From NCBI RefSeq assembly GCF_042658685.1, contig NZ_JBHSQY010000031.1: DNA of 64,000 nt. One strand, written 5' to 3'. Below are positions 17,213 through 26,122 of this stretch, one piece after another. Below the pieces are notes generated by a model, which searched no databases, was not told where the DNA came from, and saw only the letters and a list, made by a program, of their open reading frames with translations. Position numbers and translations under genes: made by a program. Origin of the DNA: Macrococcoides bohemicum (GTDB taxonomy: Bacteria; Bacillota; Bacilli; Staphylococcales; Staphylococcaceae). Numbering within the stretch: the stretch's first letter is position 1; every line of letters starts with the position of its first letter.

Positions 17213-17345
17213 AATTTTACCTCCTCTTGTAACGTCTATTTTGGTTTGATAGACTTCTCCACGAAAATTGTCAAACACATCGCCATGGCAAAGCGGCCGG
17301 GTGTGTCAGTAACCTCTCGCTTCATCGCTTTTTAAAGTCCAACAG
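17213..17345 (-). promoter_or_regulatory. Structured leader of the S10 operon mRNA
   Basis: About 130 bases lie between the predicted transcription start and the rpsJ ATG. A GC-rich core in otherwise AT-rich DNA can fold. ACACA (minus strand of 17302-17306) can pair with TGTGT (minus strand of 17275-17279), enclosing CGGCCG and GCCATGGC, both self-complementary. My recollection is that similar sequence precedes rpsJ in other Bacillales, which would suggest a conserved RNA element. The exact ligand or factor is unknown to me. Confidence 0.5.
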
Positions 17346-17350
17346 TAGAT

Positions 17351-17379
17351 ATAATACACGAATATAAATGAATAAGCAA
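17351..17379 (-). promoter_or_regulatory. Sigma-A promoter of the S10-spc-alpha operon
   Basis: On the minus strand: TTGCTT -35 (17374-17379), exactly 17 bases, TATTAT -10 (17351-17356). This is the only good match between rpsJ and the divergent gene at 17637. The region 17382-17570 upstream of it is very AT-rich, which may act as an UP element, and shows no ORF. Confidence 0.7.
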
Positions 17380-17572
17380 TAGTTTTCATGATATTTGTTA
17401 ATATATTTTTAAGATTATCTAAATCTTTATTAATTATTAATAAATATCAAAAATTCAAGGTATAGATATATATGAATTATTTATATATTAAGCGCTTATT
17501 ATTCTGTATTTAATATAGAAGAAACTTTAAAATGTCTAACTGAGCGTTTTTACATAGAATTTGATTATACCA

Positions 17573-17581
17573 TGATATAAT
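17573..17581 (+). promoter_or_regulatory. Extended -10 promoter for the membrane protein at 17637
   Basis: TGATATAAT is a perfect extended -10 (TGn plus TATAAT). No good -35 is seen at the right spacing. It lies about 55 bases ahead of the ATG at 17637. Confidence 0.55.
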
Positions 17582-17636
17582 GTATATACAAAGAAAAAGT
17601 TTCATTTGTTACTTTTAAATTTTGGAGGGTATAAAA

Positions 17637-18035
17637 ATGAAAAGTCCAATACGTATTATTTTATTGATTCTTGGTTTTATTATGTTGTTTTCTGAAGGGT
17701 TTATGGGATTACCTTTCTTAGGAGGTACTTATGTCTTATCTTTAGGATGGGCACCGCTCGGTAGTAATATTTCGATTTACATCATCATGTTACTCATCAC
17801 CGCACTTGATCGCTCAAATGAAGCGAGATTTTCACTTTCTACAATTGCTGTAGTAGGCATTATTGCAAACGCCATAGCATTCATTCCGGTTATAGGAATG
17901 TTTATGCACTGGTTAATGTTCTTCTTAATGTTAGTTTATATCGGAATCGTGTTAAATACGCGCGAATATAGAGGCAATACAACGCATTACAATAGTCGTC
18001 GTGCCGGTGAAACAGTAAGAGAATATAAAAATTAA
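17637..18035 (+). CDS. Small membrane protein, unknown function
   Basis: 132 residues with about four hydrophobic segments (near residues 6-25, 42-60, 72-92 and 94-112) and a polar, arginine-rich C-terminal tail after NTREYRGN. I do not recognise the family. The ATG at 17637 has GGAGG eight bases upstream; a TTG at 17622 in the same frame overlaps that site and is not used. It is a single gene, diverging from rpsJ and ending at a bidirectional terminator shared with the purine permease. Confidence 0.75.
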   Translation: MKSPIRIILLILGFIMLFSEGFMGLPFLGGTYVLSLGWAPLGSNISIYIIMLLITALDRSNEARFSLSTIAVVGIIANAIAFIPVIGMFMHWLMFFLMLVYIGIVLNTREYRGNTTHYNSRRAGETVREYKN

Positions 18036-18036
18036 A

Positions 18037-18074
18037 AAATTGCGGATTCTAATAGTAGAATCCGCAATTTTTTT
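18037..18074. terminator. Bidirectional terminator
   Basis: AAATTGCGGATTCT and AGAATCCGCAATTT arms form a 14-bp stem around AATAGT, with A-runs on one side and T-runs on the other. It can stop the convergent genes at 17637 and 18073. The last bases overlap the stop codon of the permease gene. Confidence 0.85.
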
Positions 18075-19410
18075 ATGAATGTTGTACAAAAGCAAAATAA
18101 CAAATAAAAACTACTGCCATGAAGTACATAATTGGATGCACTTCTTTATGACGTTTCGCCATAACCATCGTAATAGGATAGAAGATAAATCCACAAGCAA
18201 TACCTGTAGCGATTGAATATGTTAACGGCATCATAATAATTGTTAAAAATGCCGGTACTGCGATTTCGAACTTCGGCCATTCTATCTTATTTAAATTACT
18301 AACCATCAATACGCCTACGATCACTAATGCGGGTGCTGTTACAGCACTCGTAACTACTGACATTAATGGTGAGAAGAATAAAGCCAATGCAAAACAGATT
18401 GCTGTAACAACACTTGCAAATCCTGTACGTGCTCCAACTGCTACACCTGCAGATGACTCGATATAAGATGTTGTAGTAGACGTACCAAATATTGCTCCTG
18501 TGATTGTCGCTAATGAATCTGCAAATAACGAACGGCCAGCTCTTGGTAATTTATTATCTTTGACTAAACCGGCTTGTGTTGCAACAGCAACTAATGTTCC
18601 AGCTGTGTCAAAGAAATCGATGAATAGGAATGTAAGTACAATTGAAATGAATTTCCAGTTTAATAATTCAGAAGGATTACTAAAAGCATCGAATGCTTTA
18701 CCGAAAGTCGGCTCAATACTTGGTACTGCTCCAACGATTTGTTTCGGTGCATCGATTAATCCGAACAACATACCTGCAATAGCAGTAATGATCATTCCGA
18801 TAAAGATACTACCCGGAATACGTTTAGCCATTAAAATTATCGTTAATACGATACCCGCTACAGCAAGCAATACATGCGGATCATGTAAATTTCCTAAAGA
18901 TACTAAAGTAGCTTCATTTGCCTGAACGATACCAGCACCTTTTAAACCAACGAAAGTAATGAATAGACCAATACCTGCTGACACTGCCATTTTAAGTTCA
19001 AAAGGGATTGCATTGATAATCGTTTCGCGAAGGCCGGTCATTGTTAGCAATGCAAAGAAGATACCAGAGAATAAAACACCCGTTAACCCAGTTTGCCATG
19101 GAATGTTATACTGTAATACAACTGTAAATGCAAAGAACGCATTAAGTCCCATACCTGGTGCTAACGCAATCGGATACCTCGCGATAAACCCCATAAATAA
19201 ACAACCTACGATTGAAGCTAAAATTGTAGCAACGAAAACAGCGCCAGCATCCATACGCATGCTTTCAGGAATACCTTTTACACCTGCTAAAGATAGCATC
19301 GCTGGGTTAACCGCTAATATGTAAGCCATTGATAAGAACGTCGTTAATCCACCGAGTATCTCTCTCTTATAGTTTGTGCCTAATTCATCAAACTTAAAAT
19401 AATTTCTCAT
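18073..19410 (-). CDS. pbuG: Guanine/hypoxanthine permease, NCS2 (AzgA/PbuG-like)
   Basis: Proton-coupled uptake of purine bases across the membrane. The 445-residue protein has 12-14 hydrophobic segments. Diagnostic blocks are the start REILGGLTTFLSMAYILAVN, APGMGLNAFFAF near residue 85, and the FFDTAGTLVAVATQAGL and TSTTTSYIESSAGVAVGART motifs of the AzgA subfamily. A single gene with its own upstream region, which contains a PurBox. Substrate assignment is by family, not by any residue unique to PbuG. Confidence 0.9.
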   Translation of the reverse strand: MRNYFKFDELGTNYKREILGGLTTFLSMAYILAVNPAMLSLAGVKGIPESMRMDAGAVFVATILASIVGCLFMGFIARYPIALAPGMGLNAFFAFTVVLQYNIPWQTGLTGVLFSGIFFALLTMTGLRETIINAIPFELKMAVSAGIGLFITFVGLKGAGIVQANEATLVSLGNLHDPHVLLAVAGIVLTIILMAKRIPGSIFIGMIITAIAGMLFGLIDAPKQIVGAVPSIEPTFGKAFDAFSNPSELLNWKFISIVLTFLFIDFFDTAGTLVAVATQAGLVKDNKLPRAGRSLFADSLATITGAIFGTSTTTSYIESSAGVAVGARTGFASVVTAICFALALFFSPLMSVVTSAVTAPALVIVGVLMVSNLNKIEWPKFEIAVPAFLTIIMMPLTYSIATGIACGFIFYPITMVMAKRHKEVHPIMYFMAVVFICYFAFVQHS

Positions 19411-19457
19411 TGTGCACTTCCCTCTTTTTAAATTTTATACTTGTATAGTCTAATCTC

Positions 19458-19470
19458 AATGTTCGGAAAA
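19458..19470 (-). promoter_or_regulatory. Candidate PurR operator (PurBox) upstream of pbuG
   Basis: On the minus strand TTTTCCGAACATT matches the Bacillus PurBox (AWWWCCGAACWWT) except for its first base, 48 bases upstream of the permease ATG. PurR normally binds two boxes; a good second box is not obvious. I also looked for a guanine riboswitch here and found none. Confidence 0.55.
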
Positions 19471-19668
19471 ATCAATACAATTTTATGAATATTAATTTTA
19501 ATATTCGTATTTTAGTTATTTTTCTTATCCTAAAGTCATATCTTTTAAACTTTCTATAGTCATTATGTCTTAATCATATTAAAAATGCATATAAATTATT
19601 AGAATGTTTTTTCTGTATATGTTTAGGGAATAAACTATATATATATAATTAAAGGAGGAATTATAATT

Positions 19669-20385
19669 ATGAAATTTAAAATATTAAGTTTAATCCTATC
19701 ATCAGCGCTAGCACTTGCCGCATGTAATAATGACGCAAAGGATATTGAAAAATCTCCAAAAGATGAAACTAAACAGGAACAACAAGAAGAAACTACTGAT
19801 ACGAAAGCAACAGACACAAATGATAAAGATGATAATGCTGACGAAAAGAACGATGCAAAAGAAGAAGGTGACAGTAGTGTGGAAGAACAAGATGACGTAG
19901 ACAATCAAGATGAAGCTACTGAAGCTGATGATGATAATGATAAAGATGAAGCCTCTATTAAACTAGATGATATTAAAGTATTGCCTGAAGATGCTATCAA
20001 GACTGCTCAAAAGAAAATTCCTGGAGATTTAGAAAGTATTTCATTCGATCGTGATAACGGTCAATGGATCTATTCTATATCTTTAATTGATACAAATAAG
20101 AAGACACATGAAATTAAAGTTAACGCCGAACAAAACCAAATCATCTCTACCCAGGTAGAAGATGATAAAGATAATGAAAAAACATTCGATTATGGTGCGT
20201 TTGTCCCTGCTGATAAAATCATAAAAGCTGCACAAAAAGTATACAATGGAGATATTAAAGAGTGGTCACTTGATCACGATGATGGTAAATTTAAATATAA
20301 CGTTGAATTAAAAGGTCAGGATGGTAAATCTAAAGAATTTGAACTTGATGCTAAAGATATGAAAATTTTATCTAAAGATGCATAA
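19669..20385 (+). CDS. PepSY-domain lipoprotein with acidic linker
   Basis: 238 residues. A short signal peptide ends in a lipobox (LALAAC, Cys19), so the mature protein is membrane-anchored outside. Residues 20-100 are a low-complexity stretch of D, E, K, N, Q and T. Two PepSY-like domains follow (about 101-165 and 170-238), each with the pattern of a helix, then aromatic beta strands (NGQWIYSISL; DGKFKYNVEL). PepSY domains are often linked to protease inhibition or sensing, but no specific role can be given here. AAAGGAGGA site, single gene, ending at a strong terminator. Confidence 0.85.
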   Translation: MKFKILSLILSSALALAACNNDAKDIEKSPKDETKQEQQEETTDTKATDTNDKDDNADEKNDAKEEGDSSVEEQDDVDNQDEATEADDDNDKDEASIKLDDIKVLPEDAIKTAQKKIPGDLESISFDRDNGQWIYSISLIDTNKKTHEIKVNAEQNQIISTQVEDDKDNEKTFDYGAFVPADKIIKAAQKVYNGDIKEWSLDHDDGKFKYNVELKGQDGKSKEFELDAKDMKILSKDA

Positions 20386-20389
20386 CATA

Positions 20390-20427
20390 AAAAGAGCACA
20401 GTGAATTTTTCACTGTGTTCTTTTTCA
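20390..20427. terminator. Bidirectional terminator
   Basis: GAGCACAGTGAA and TTCACTGTGTTC arms with a short T loop, flanked by AAAAA and TTTTT. It serves the PepSY lipoprotein gene (plus) and the symporter gene ending at 20437 (minus). Confidence 0.85.
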
Positions 20428-20436
20428 TTATATTTT

Positions 20437-21954
20437 TTATAATAATCCTATCCACTGCCAATACGTCGCACTAAATAATAGAATAAGTAAGTAACCGATT
20501 ATTGTTAATGCAATACCTGTTTTCAAGAAGTCTTTTACCGTGAATGTACCTGTACCGTATGCCAGCATATTTTGTGGTGCTGATACTGGTAACAAGAATC
20601 CAAAGCTGATGACAAATTGCTGAATCAATACAAAACCGATGGCATTCTCTTTTAATCCTAGTGTTGCTGTTAAGGCAATAAACACAGGAATTAAGGCACT
20701 CGCCAAACTTGTCGCACTCGCAAAGCCTAGGTGAATGATAATGTTGAACAATGTAACTAAAGCAATTGTTGCAAGTAACGGCATATGTTCTAATCCCATT
20801 AATCCAAACGTTTTATCACTTAGCCATTGTGCTGCTGTCGTTTGCAGTAATAAGTTACCTAAAGAGATACCAATCGCAAATACGATGATTGTCCCCCACG
20901 GAATTAACTTCTCAACATCTTTCCACGTAAATATACCAATTTTAGGTGTTAACATAATCGCTAATGCTACTAGCGTAATAGATGAAGAATCAATTGGATG
21001 TAACTTTGCTTCTGTTGCCCAGAAGAATAATAATGCTACTGAAATTGCGATTAATCGCCATTCTCTTGCTGTAACCGGACCAAGTTCAGCAAGTTGTTTT
21101 TTCACTAACTCTTTACCACCTTCAATTTCTTTTGTTTCAGGCTTAATGACTGTGATCATAATGAAATATAACGCAATTGACATTAAAATCGACCAGGGTG
21201 CTGCATACATAAACCACTCACCCCAGGATACATCCTGGTTAAATTGTTTATTGATAAATCCCATAGCGACCATATTTTGTGCTGCCCCAGTCTTTATACC
21301 TACGTTCCAGATAGAAACTGCCTGAACAGCAGTGATAACAAGTAAGGCTGCGAGTCGCGATTCTTTTTTTGCACCGAATGCTGTAACCATACCTAATAGA
21401 ATTGGTACTACAGCACCTGCTCTTGCAGTAGCTGAAGGCACAAAGAATGCGAGTATAATTGAAACAATGATCGAACCTGCTACAACCGCATTCGTTTTAT
21501 TACCAACTGCAGATAAGACAAGTAGCGCAAGACGTTTATGCAAGTTGGTTACCTGCATTGCAGTTGCTAAGAATAACGCTGCTGCAACTAGTGCTACTGC
21601 AGAACTCGAGAACCCACTAAATGCTATTTTTAATGCATTTTGCGTACCGAACATCTCATCTTCAGCTAACGGTTTCCCTGCTACCATTGGATTACCCATT
21701 GCTGCACCTAATTTTTGAATCGGACTAAAACCTATTAGCATGATAATCAATGCTACGATCATCGTACTTGAAACTGGATAGCTCACCGCTTCTGTAACCC
21801 ACATAATAACCGCAAACGCTAAAATAGCAAGTGCCATCTTAGCCATAATCGGTAAATCTGCCGGCGTCGGGAGTAATACGATAGCAATTAAGACGATAAA
21901 ACTTAAAATAATCCAATATGGCTTTAAATTCAACTTCTTTTTAACTTCTTCCAT
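20437..21954 (-). CDS. Sodium:dicarboxylate symporter, SLC13/DASS family (SdcS-like)
   Basis: 505 residues with about 12 hydrophobic segments. The family pattern is clear: MWVTEAVSYPVSSTMIVALI near the N-terminus, and FASATSLASALIPVF and PVSAPQNMLAYGTG toward the C-terminus; the duplicated substrate/sodium sites lie in such segments. The length and pattern resemble S. aureus SdcS, which imports succinate, fumarate and malate; the exact substrate is inferred. The frame is open to 22023, but the AAGGGGG site supports the ATG at 21954. A perfect cre motif lies 48 bases upstream, suggesting catabolite repression. Confidence 0.88.
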   Translation of the reverse strand: MEEVKKKLNLKPYWIILSFIVLIAIVLLPTPADLPIMAKMALAILAFAVIMWVTEAVSYPVSSTMIVALIIMLIGFSPIQKLGAAMGNPMVAGKPLAEDEMFGTQNALKIAFSGFSSSAVALVAAALFLATAMQVTNLHKRLALLVLSAVGNKTNAVVAGSIIVSIILAFFVPSATARAGAVVPILLGMVTAFGAKKESRLAALLVITAVQAVSIWNVGIKTGAAQNMVAMGFINKQFNQDVSWGEWFMYAAPWSILMSIALYFIMITVIKPETKEIEGGKELVKKQLAELGPVTAREWRLIAISVALLFFWATEAKLHPIDSSSITLVALAIMLTPKIGIFTWKDVEKLIPWGTIIVFAIGISLGNLLLQTTAAQWLSDKTFGLMGLEHMPLLATIALVTLFNIIIHLGFASATSLASALIPVFIALTATLGLKENAIGFVLIQQFVISFGFLLPVSAPQNMLAYGTGTFTVKDFLKTGIALTIIGYLLILLFSATYWQWIGLL

Positions 21955-21996
21955 AGTAGAAGCCCCCTTAACTTTATTCAATATTATTGTATCATT

Positions 21997-22027
21997 TTTT
22001 GTGAAAACGGTAACAATGTTCACAAAA
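21997..22027. repeat. Inverted repeat TTTTGTGAA-N13-TTCACAAAA
   Basis: Perfect 9-bp arms (21997-22005 and 22019-22027) surround the cre-like core. The half sites equal those of a Rex site, but the spacing is 13 instead of four, so I do not call it a Rex operator. It lies between topB and the symporter promoter. Confidence 0.7.
22002..22015. promoter_or_regulatory. Catabolite-responsive element (cre), CcpA site
   Basis: TGAAAACGGTAACA matches the consensus TGWAANCGNTNWCA at every position. It overlaps the -35/spacer region of the likely symporter promoter (TGATACAAT extended -10 on the minus strand, 21986-21994), so repression by CcpA is expected. Confidence 0.8.
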
Positions 22028-22031
22028 TCGA

Positions 22032-24161
22032 CTAAAGATTTAAGTTTTTTAAGGCATCCGCAAATGGATTGTTAATCGGTTCTTCTTCTTTTTTCATATA
22101 CTTCTTCATTTCATTTTTCGATACTTTACCAGTTTTACGTGATTTGAATCGTTTATCCATTTGCTCCTGTGTCTCACGGAAACCACAAGTACAACTGTAC
22201 ATCGCTTTCGGACCTTTACCATGCAACGTTAATTTCTTTTTACATTCAGGACAGCGTGCATTCGTTTTGCGTTGCACATTCTTTTTAGTACCACACGTTG
22301 GATCCTGACATACGAGCATCTTGCCATTACGTGTCTTTTTCTCTAGCATGAATTTACCACACGTTGGACATTCTGTTGTCGTCATATTATCGTGTTTAAA
22401 TTTATCTTCACTCGATTTAATCTCATCGATAATCTCTTTCGTGAATTTGCGCATCTCACCTATAAATTTATTTTTGTCATATTTATTTTTCTCAATTAAC
22501 GTGAGCTTATATTCCCAATCGGCAGTTAGCTCAGGTGATTTCAATGCATTGGGTGCAAGTTCTAGCAATTGGCGGCCTTTATTCGTCACTTTTATATTGC
22601 CATTAAAGTTCTCTATCGCATTTAAATTATAAAGTTTCTCTATAATATCTGCACGTGTCGCAACGGTACCAATACCACCAGCGGATTTGAGGGTTGATTG
22701 TGCTGTCTTATCAATCTCAAATATGCTGCTTGGATTTTCCATCGCTTTTAATAATGTGCCTTCATTTAAATATGGAGGCGGCTCAGTTTCATGCGCTGTT
22801 TTATTAATTTTAATGTTTTCTAAAGTCGTGCCTTTTACAAATCGATGATGTTTTTCAGTAGATGCTTGATTATTTAATGCCTTAAATCCTAATGTTACAG
22901 TTTGTTCCTGTTTCGCCACAAAAGAAGACTCTCTAATATTTACAGTGACTTTTTGTTCTGCGTAGACATTCGGTGGTAATAAATTGCTTAAAAAACGTTC
23001 CGCTATCAACATATAGATATTTTGCTCTCGTCCACTTAAGCTATCAAGATTTACACGCACTTCAGTCGGTACAATCGCGTGATGATCACTTACTTTAGCG
23101 TTATTAACAAAATGACTACCACCTTTGATTGGTGACTTTAACAATTCAACAACTTGTGTACGATATTCAGTTGTTGATAGTGAAGCTACACGATCTTTTA
23201 ACGTGCTTATCATATCAGTCGTTAAATAGTTCGAATCAGTACGTGGATAAGTTACTAGTTTATGAGATTCATATAAATTTTGCATTGTGCTTAACGTTTC
23301 TTTAGCAGAATATTTGAATCTGCGATATGCGTCTTGCTGCAAAGAAGTTAAATCATATAGCTTACCTGGATATCGTTTCTTCTCGTTAGTAACAACCTCG
23401 CTTATTATCGCTTTCTCTGTTTGTAAATCTTTAATAAGCTTATCTACAATAGATTCATCAAAGATACGGTTTGGTGACTGCCAGTTAAAAGTAACCCCAT
23501 CAATAACAATATTTAAACCATAATATTTTCTTGGTTGAAACTGATTGATGGCATCTTGTCTGATTTTCACCATTTGCAATGTAGGTGTTTGTACACGTCC
23601 AGTTGAAAGTTGCGCATCATATTTCGTCGTCAAAGCACGTGTTGCATTAATCCCAACAATCCAGTCCGCTTCACTACGCGCGAGTGCTGCCTGATATAAA
23701 CCACGATAGGCACTCCCCGGTTTTAACTTTTTAAATCCTTCTCGGATTGCTCCATCGGTCACTGATGAAATCCACAAACGTTTTACGGGTTTATTCCCTT
23801 TACATTTCTCTAATATTAAACGCGCTACGAGTTCTCCTTCACGACCAGCATCTGTTGCGATAATCACTTCGTTCACATCTTGACGTTCGATTTGACTTTT
23901 CACGATGTTAAACTGCTTACGCGTCTTACCGATTACTACTGATTTCATACGTTCAGGTAATATCGGAAGATCTTTCATATCCCAAGTCTTATATTTACTA
24001 TCATATTGTTCAGGATCTGCATTCGTCACTAAGTGACCCAATGCCCATGTTACGATATACTGATTGTTCTCCATATATCCATTTTTCTTTTGATTACAAT
24101 TCAATACACGTGCAATATCACGTGCCACTGATGGCTTTTCAGCAAGTACTACTGATTTCAT
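22032..24161 (-). CDS. topB: DNA topoisomerase III
   Basis: Type IA topoisomerase that decatenates and relaxes DNA through a transient single-strand break. 709 residues. The N-terminal TOPRIM domain has VLAEKPSVA (Glu8) and IATDAGREGE (Asp104). The catalytic tyrosine is Tyr305 in VTYPRTDSNYL. GRVQTPTL (188-195) is also conserved. The C-terminus has Cys-rich zinc-finger-like repeats (CPTC...CQDPTC; CPEC...CTC). The ATG at 24161 has only a moderate ribosome binding site. Monocistronic as far as can be seen. Confidence 0.95.
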   Translation of the reverse strand: MKSVVLAEKPSVARDIARVLNCNQKKNGYMENNQYIVTWALGHLVTNADPEQYDSKYKTWDMKDLPILPERMKSVVIGKTRKQFNIVKSQIERQDVNEVIIATDAGREGELVARLILEKCKGNKPVKRLWISSVTDGAIREGFKKLKPGSAYRGLYQAALARSEADWIVGINATRALTTKYDAQLSTGRVQTPTLQMVKIRQDAINQFQPRKYYGLNIVIDGVTFNWQSPNRIFDESIVDKLIKDLQTEKAIISEVVTNEKKRYPGKLYDLTSLQQDAYRRFKYSAKETLSTMQNLYESHKLVTYPRTDSNYLTTDMISTLKDRVASLSTTEYRTQVVELLKSPIKGGSHFVNNAKVSDHHAIVPTEVRVNLDSLSGREQNIYMLIAERFLSNLLPPNVYAEQKVTVNIRESSFVAKQEQTVTLGFKALNNQASTEKHHRFVKGTTLENIKINKTAHETEPPPYLNEGTLLKAMENPSSIFEIDKTAQSTLKSAGGIGTVATRADIIEKLYNLNAIENFNGNIKVTNKGRQLLELAPNALKSPELTADWEYKLTLIEKNKYDKNKFIGEMRKFTKEIIDEIKSSEDKFKHDNMTTTECPTCGKFMLEKKTRNGKMLVCQDPTCGTKKNVQRKTNARCPECKKKLTLHGKGPKAMYSCTCGFRETQEQMDKRFKSRKTGKVSKNEMKKYMKKEEEPINNPFADALKNLNL

Positions 24162-24239
24162 ATTATCCGTCCTATTCTCTATTGATTTCTTAAATTATAA
24201 CAGATTTTATGAAACACCTGTTTTTTTTGATATTTACAA

Positions 24240-24268
24240 TTGTTATTTAATAATGACTCCGTTATGCT
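24240..24268 (+). promoter_or_regulatory. Candidate sigma-A promoter for the HAD-GNAT pair
   Basis: TTGTTA -35 (24240-24245), 17-base spacer, TATGCT -10 (24263-24268), about 25 bases ahead of the TTG start codon. Confidence 0.5.
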
Positions 24269-24292
24269 TAAATAAAATAAGGAGGGGATGTA

Positions 24293-25105
24293 TTGAAGTC
24301 ACTTCATTTCCCGGAAAATGTTGAATACTTAATCTGTTCGGATTTTGACGAAACGTTCTTCGCGCATGATTTAAGTAATCCTGAAGATGTACTCGCACTA
24401 GACGCATTTTTAGAACAAAATGTTGTAGCTAAAGGTATTCTTTTCGGCATTATTTCTGCCAGCACTAAAGAAATGATAGAAGCTTGTTTTGAAAAAGGAA
24501 ATTACAGACACTATCCACATTTTATTTCAACTAATTCAGGAACTGAGATATATTATGTAAAAAATAATAAACTGATTAGAGATGAAACTTATCATAACAA
24601 ATTTCAGCAATTAAATTTTGATAAAAGTGTCATTCTCAATATAGAAGAACAACTTAAGCAACAAAATATTGACTTAATCACACAAACCCCTTTTGAAAAT
24701 GCACCATTTTCTCGTAACTATTATTACCGCTCATTAGGAGAACTGGATGCAGAAAATATTGATATAATTAAGACAACTGGTAAAAAACATAATTTTATCG
24801 TGAACGTTAGTAAGTGTAATCCTAAAATTGGTGATCCGGAAAATCATTATGATGTGGATTTCTATCCATCAATTGCCGGTAAACATGCAGTCGTACAATA
24901 TTTAATGGATAAGTTCAATATTGATAGAGACCATACCTTTGCTTTTGGCGATAGCGGGAACGACTTATTAATGCTAAACAGTGTCAAACATGGGTATTTA
25001 GTAAGTAACGCAACTGAAGAAGCAAAATCTAAATATAAACACCATACCAATTCACCATATAATAGAGGCATACTAGAAGGACTACAGCATTATTTCAAGG
25101 AGTGA
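24293..25105 (+). CDS. HAD-superfamily phosphatase, subclass IIB (TTG start)
   Basis: 270 residues. Motif I is SDFDETFF (nucleophile Asp17, acid Asp19), a cap domain of type IIB lies in the middle, and motif IV is FAFGDSGNDLLML. These belong to Mg-dependent phosphatases such as Cof-type sugar phosphatases or sucrose-phosphate phosphatase; the substrate is unknown. A strong AAGGAGGGG site seven bases upstream selects TTG at 24293. Its end overlaps the region of the next gene, so the two are probably cotranscribed. Confidence 0.85.
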   Translation: MKSLHFPENVEYLICSDFDETFFAHDLSNPEDVLALDAFLEQNVVAKGILFGIISASTKEMIEACFEKGNYRHYPHFISTNSGTEIYYVKNNKLIRDETYHNKFQQLNFDKSVILNIEEQLKQQNIDLITQTPFENAPFSRNYYYRSLGELDAENIDIIKTTGKKHNFIVNVSKCNPKIGDPENHYDVDFYPSIAGKHAVVQYLMDKFNIDRDHTFAFGDSGNDLLMLNSVKHGYLVSNATEEAKSKYKHHTNSPYNRGILEGLQHYFKE

Positions 25106-25110
25106 AAGAC

Positions 25111-25962
25111 TTGTACATTTCTCAAATGAAAGATATACAATTATTAGCTGATTTCTTGTTCCAATTAAACCAGGATAGTAAACACCACGTAGGAAACATA
25201 CGTGTCACAAAACAAAGTATTATCGATCAACTTAATAATATTGATCCGGAAGATATGTTGCTAATTACTGAAGGTGATGAAATCATCGCCGCATTTGGTA
25301 TGGAACATATTAATGAAACTGAAGCAAATATTCTTGGTCCAATTACTACAAAAACAGATAAAGAAACCCTTAATATGATAGATGTCATGTGGCAGGATTT
25401 CTTACGCAATCATCCAAGTACAACAACGTATTATTTCAGTTTCCATGAAGAACATCGATTTGGTCAGGCTGTGATGAAACATCTCCGCACTCAATATTTA
25501 GGTACAACATATACGATGGAAGCTGAAGAAAATAAAACGACAGCTATCGTACCACAAATCATCAAGTATAAACCTATTTATAAAAAAAGTTTTACTCGTC
25601 TTATGAAAGATTTACGGGTAGACTATAAAGCTAAATGCGAGAAGATATTATCTACAGTTGGACAATCACATGAACTTTACCTTTATTTAAATGAAGGACT
25701 TGTTAAAGCTTGTATATGGATTCAAATCAACGACGATGATGTTTGTAATATCGAATATTTAGCGACACATCCACAGTACCGAAATAAGGGTATCGGTCAT
25801 GAGCTTGTGTCTTTTGCCGTAGATCATGCCTTCAATAAACATCACGCAAAGCGCGTACAGATTTCCGTGAAAAGCAAACGTGAAAAGAATATCGCTTTCT
25901 ATGAAGCGATTGGATTTAAGAAAATCAATGAAATGAATCATTTTAAATATACACTGGATTAG
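25111..25962 (+). CDS. GNAT-family N-acetyltransferase (two-domain)
   Basis: 283 residues. The C-terminal half has a full GNAT fold with the acetyl-CoA loop QYRNKGIGHEL and the KREKNIAFYEAIGFKK segment. The N-terminal half looks like a degenerate GNAT domain. The substrate cannot be told. A GTG at 25102 overlaps the previous stop codon but sits inside the AAGGAG site; TTG at 25111 is eight bases from it and is the better start. Confidence 0.8.
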   Translation: MYISQMKDIQLLADFLFQLNQDSKHHVGNIRVTKQSIIDQLNNIDPEDMLLITEGDEIIAAFGMEHINETEANILGPITTKTDKETLNMIDVMWQDFLRNHPSTTTYYFSFHEEHRFGQAVMKHLRTQYLGTTYTMEAEENKTTAIVPQIIKYKPIYKKSFTRLMKDLRVDYKAKCEKILSTVGQSHELYLYLNEGLVKACIWIQINDDDVCNIEYLATHPQYRNKGIGHELVSFAVDHAFNKHHAKRVQISVKSKREKNIAFYEAIGFKKINEMNHFKYTLD

Positions 25963-25988
25963 AACAAATCATTGAAATGAATATATTG

Positions 25989-26045
25989 AAATCGGGGTAG
26001 ATTTTATAAACTATTTTTTAGTTAATAAAGTTACCTCGATTTTTT
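25989..26045 (+). terminator. Probable terminator after the GNAT gene
   Basis: AATCGGGGTA and TACCTCGATT arms (one mismatch) enclose an inner AACTA/TAGTT stem and are followed by TTTTTT. Confidence 0.5.
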
Positions 26046-26122
26046 CGATTACAGGCTGTTGTTTTAGTAAAAATAATTAAGGGTAAAAGATAGTTATCGA
26101 TATAGAGAGAAGGAGTGAATAT

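Noticed and set aside
19411..19668. Guanine riboswitch upstream of pbuG
   Set aside because: The conserved core blocks of the purine aptamer are absent on the minus strand.
20735..21718. Long plus-strand open frames opposite the dicarboxylate symporter
   Set aside because: They mirror a clear transporter gene; amino-acid make-up is typical of antisense to hydrophobic codons.
21997..22027. Rex operator upstream of the symporter
   Set aside because: The half sites match but the spacing is 13 instead of four bases, so a normal Rex dimer would not fit.
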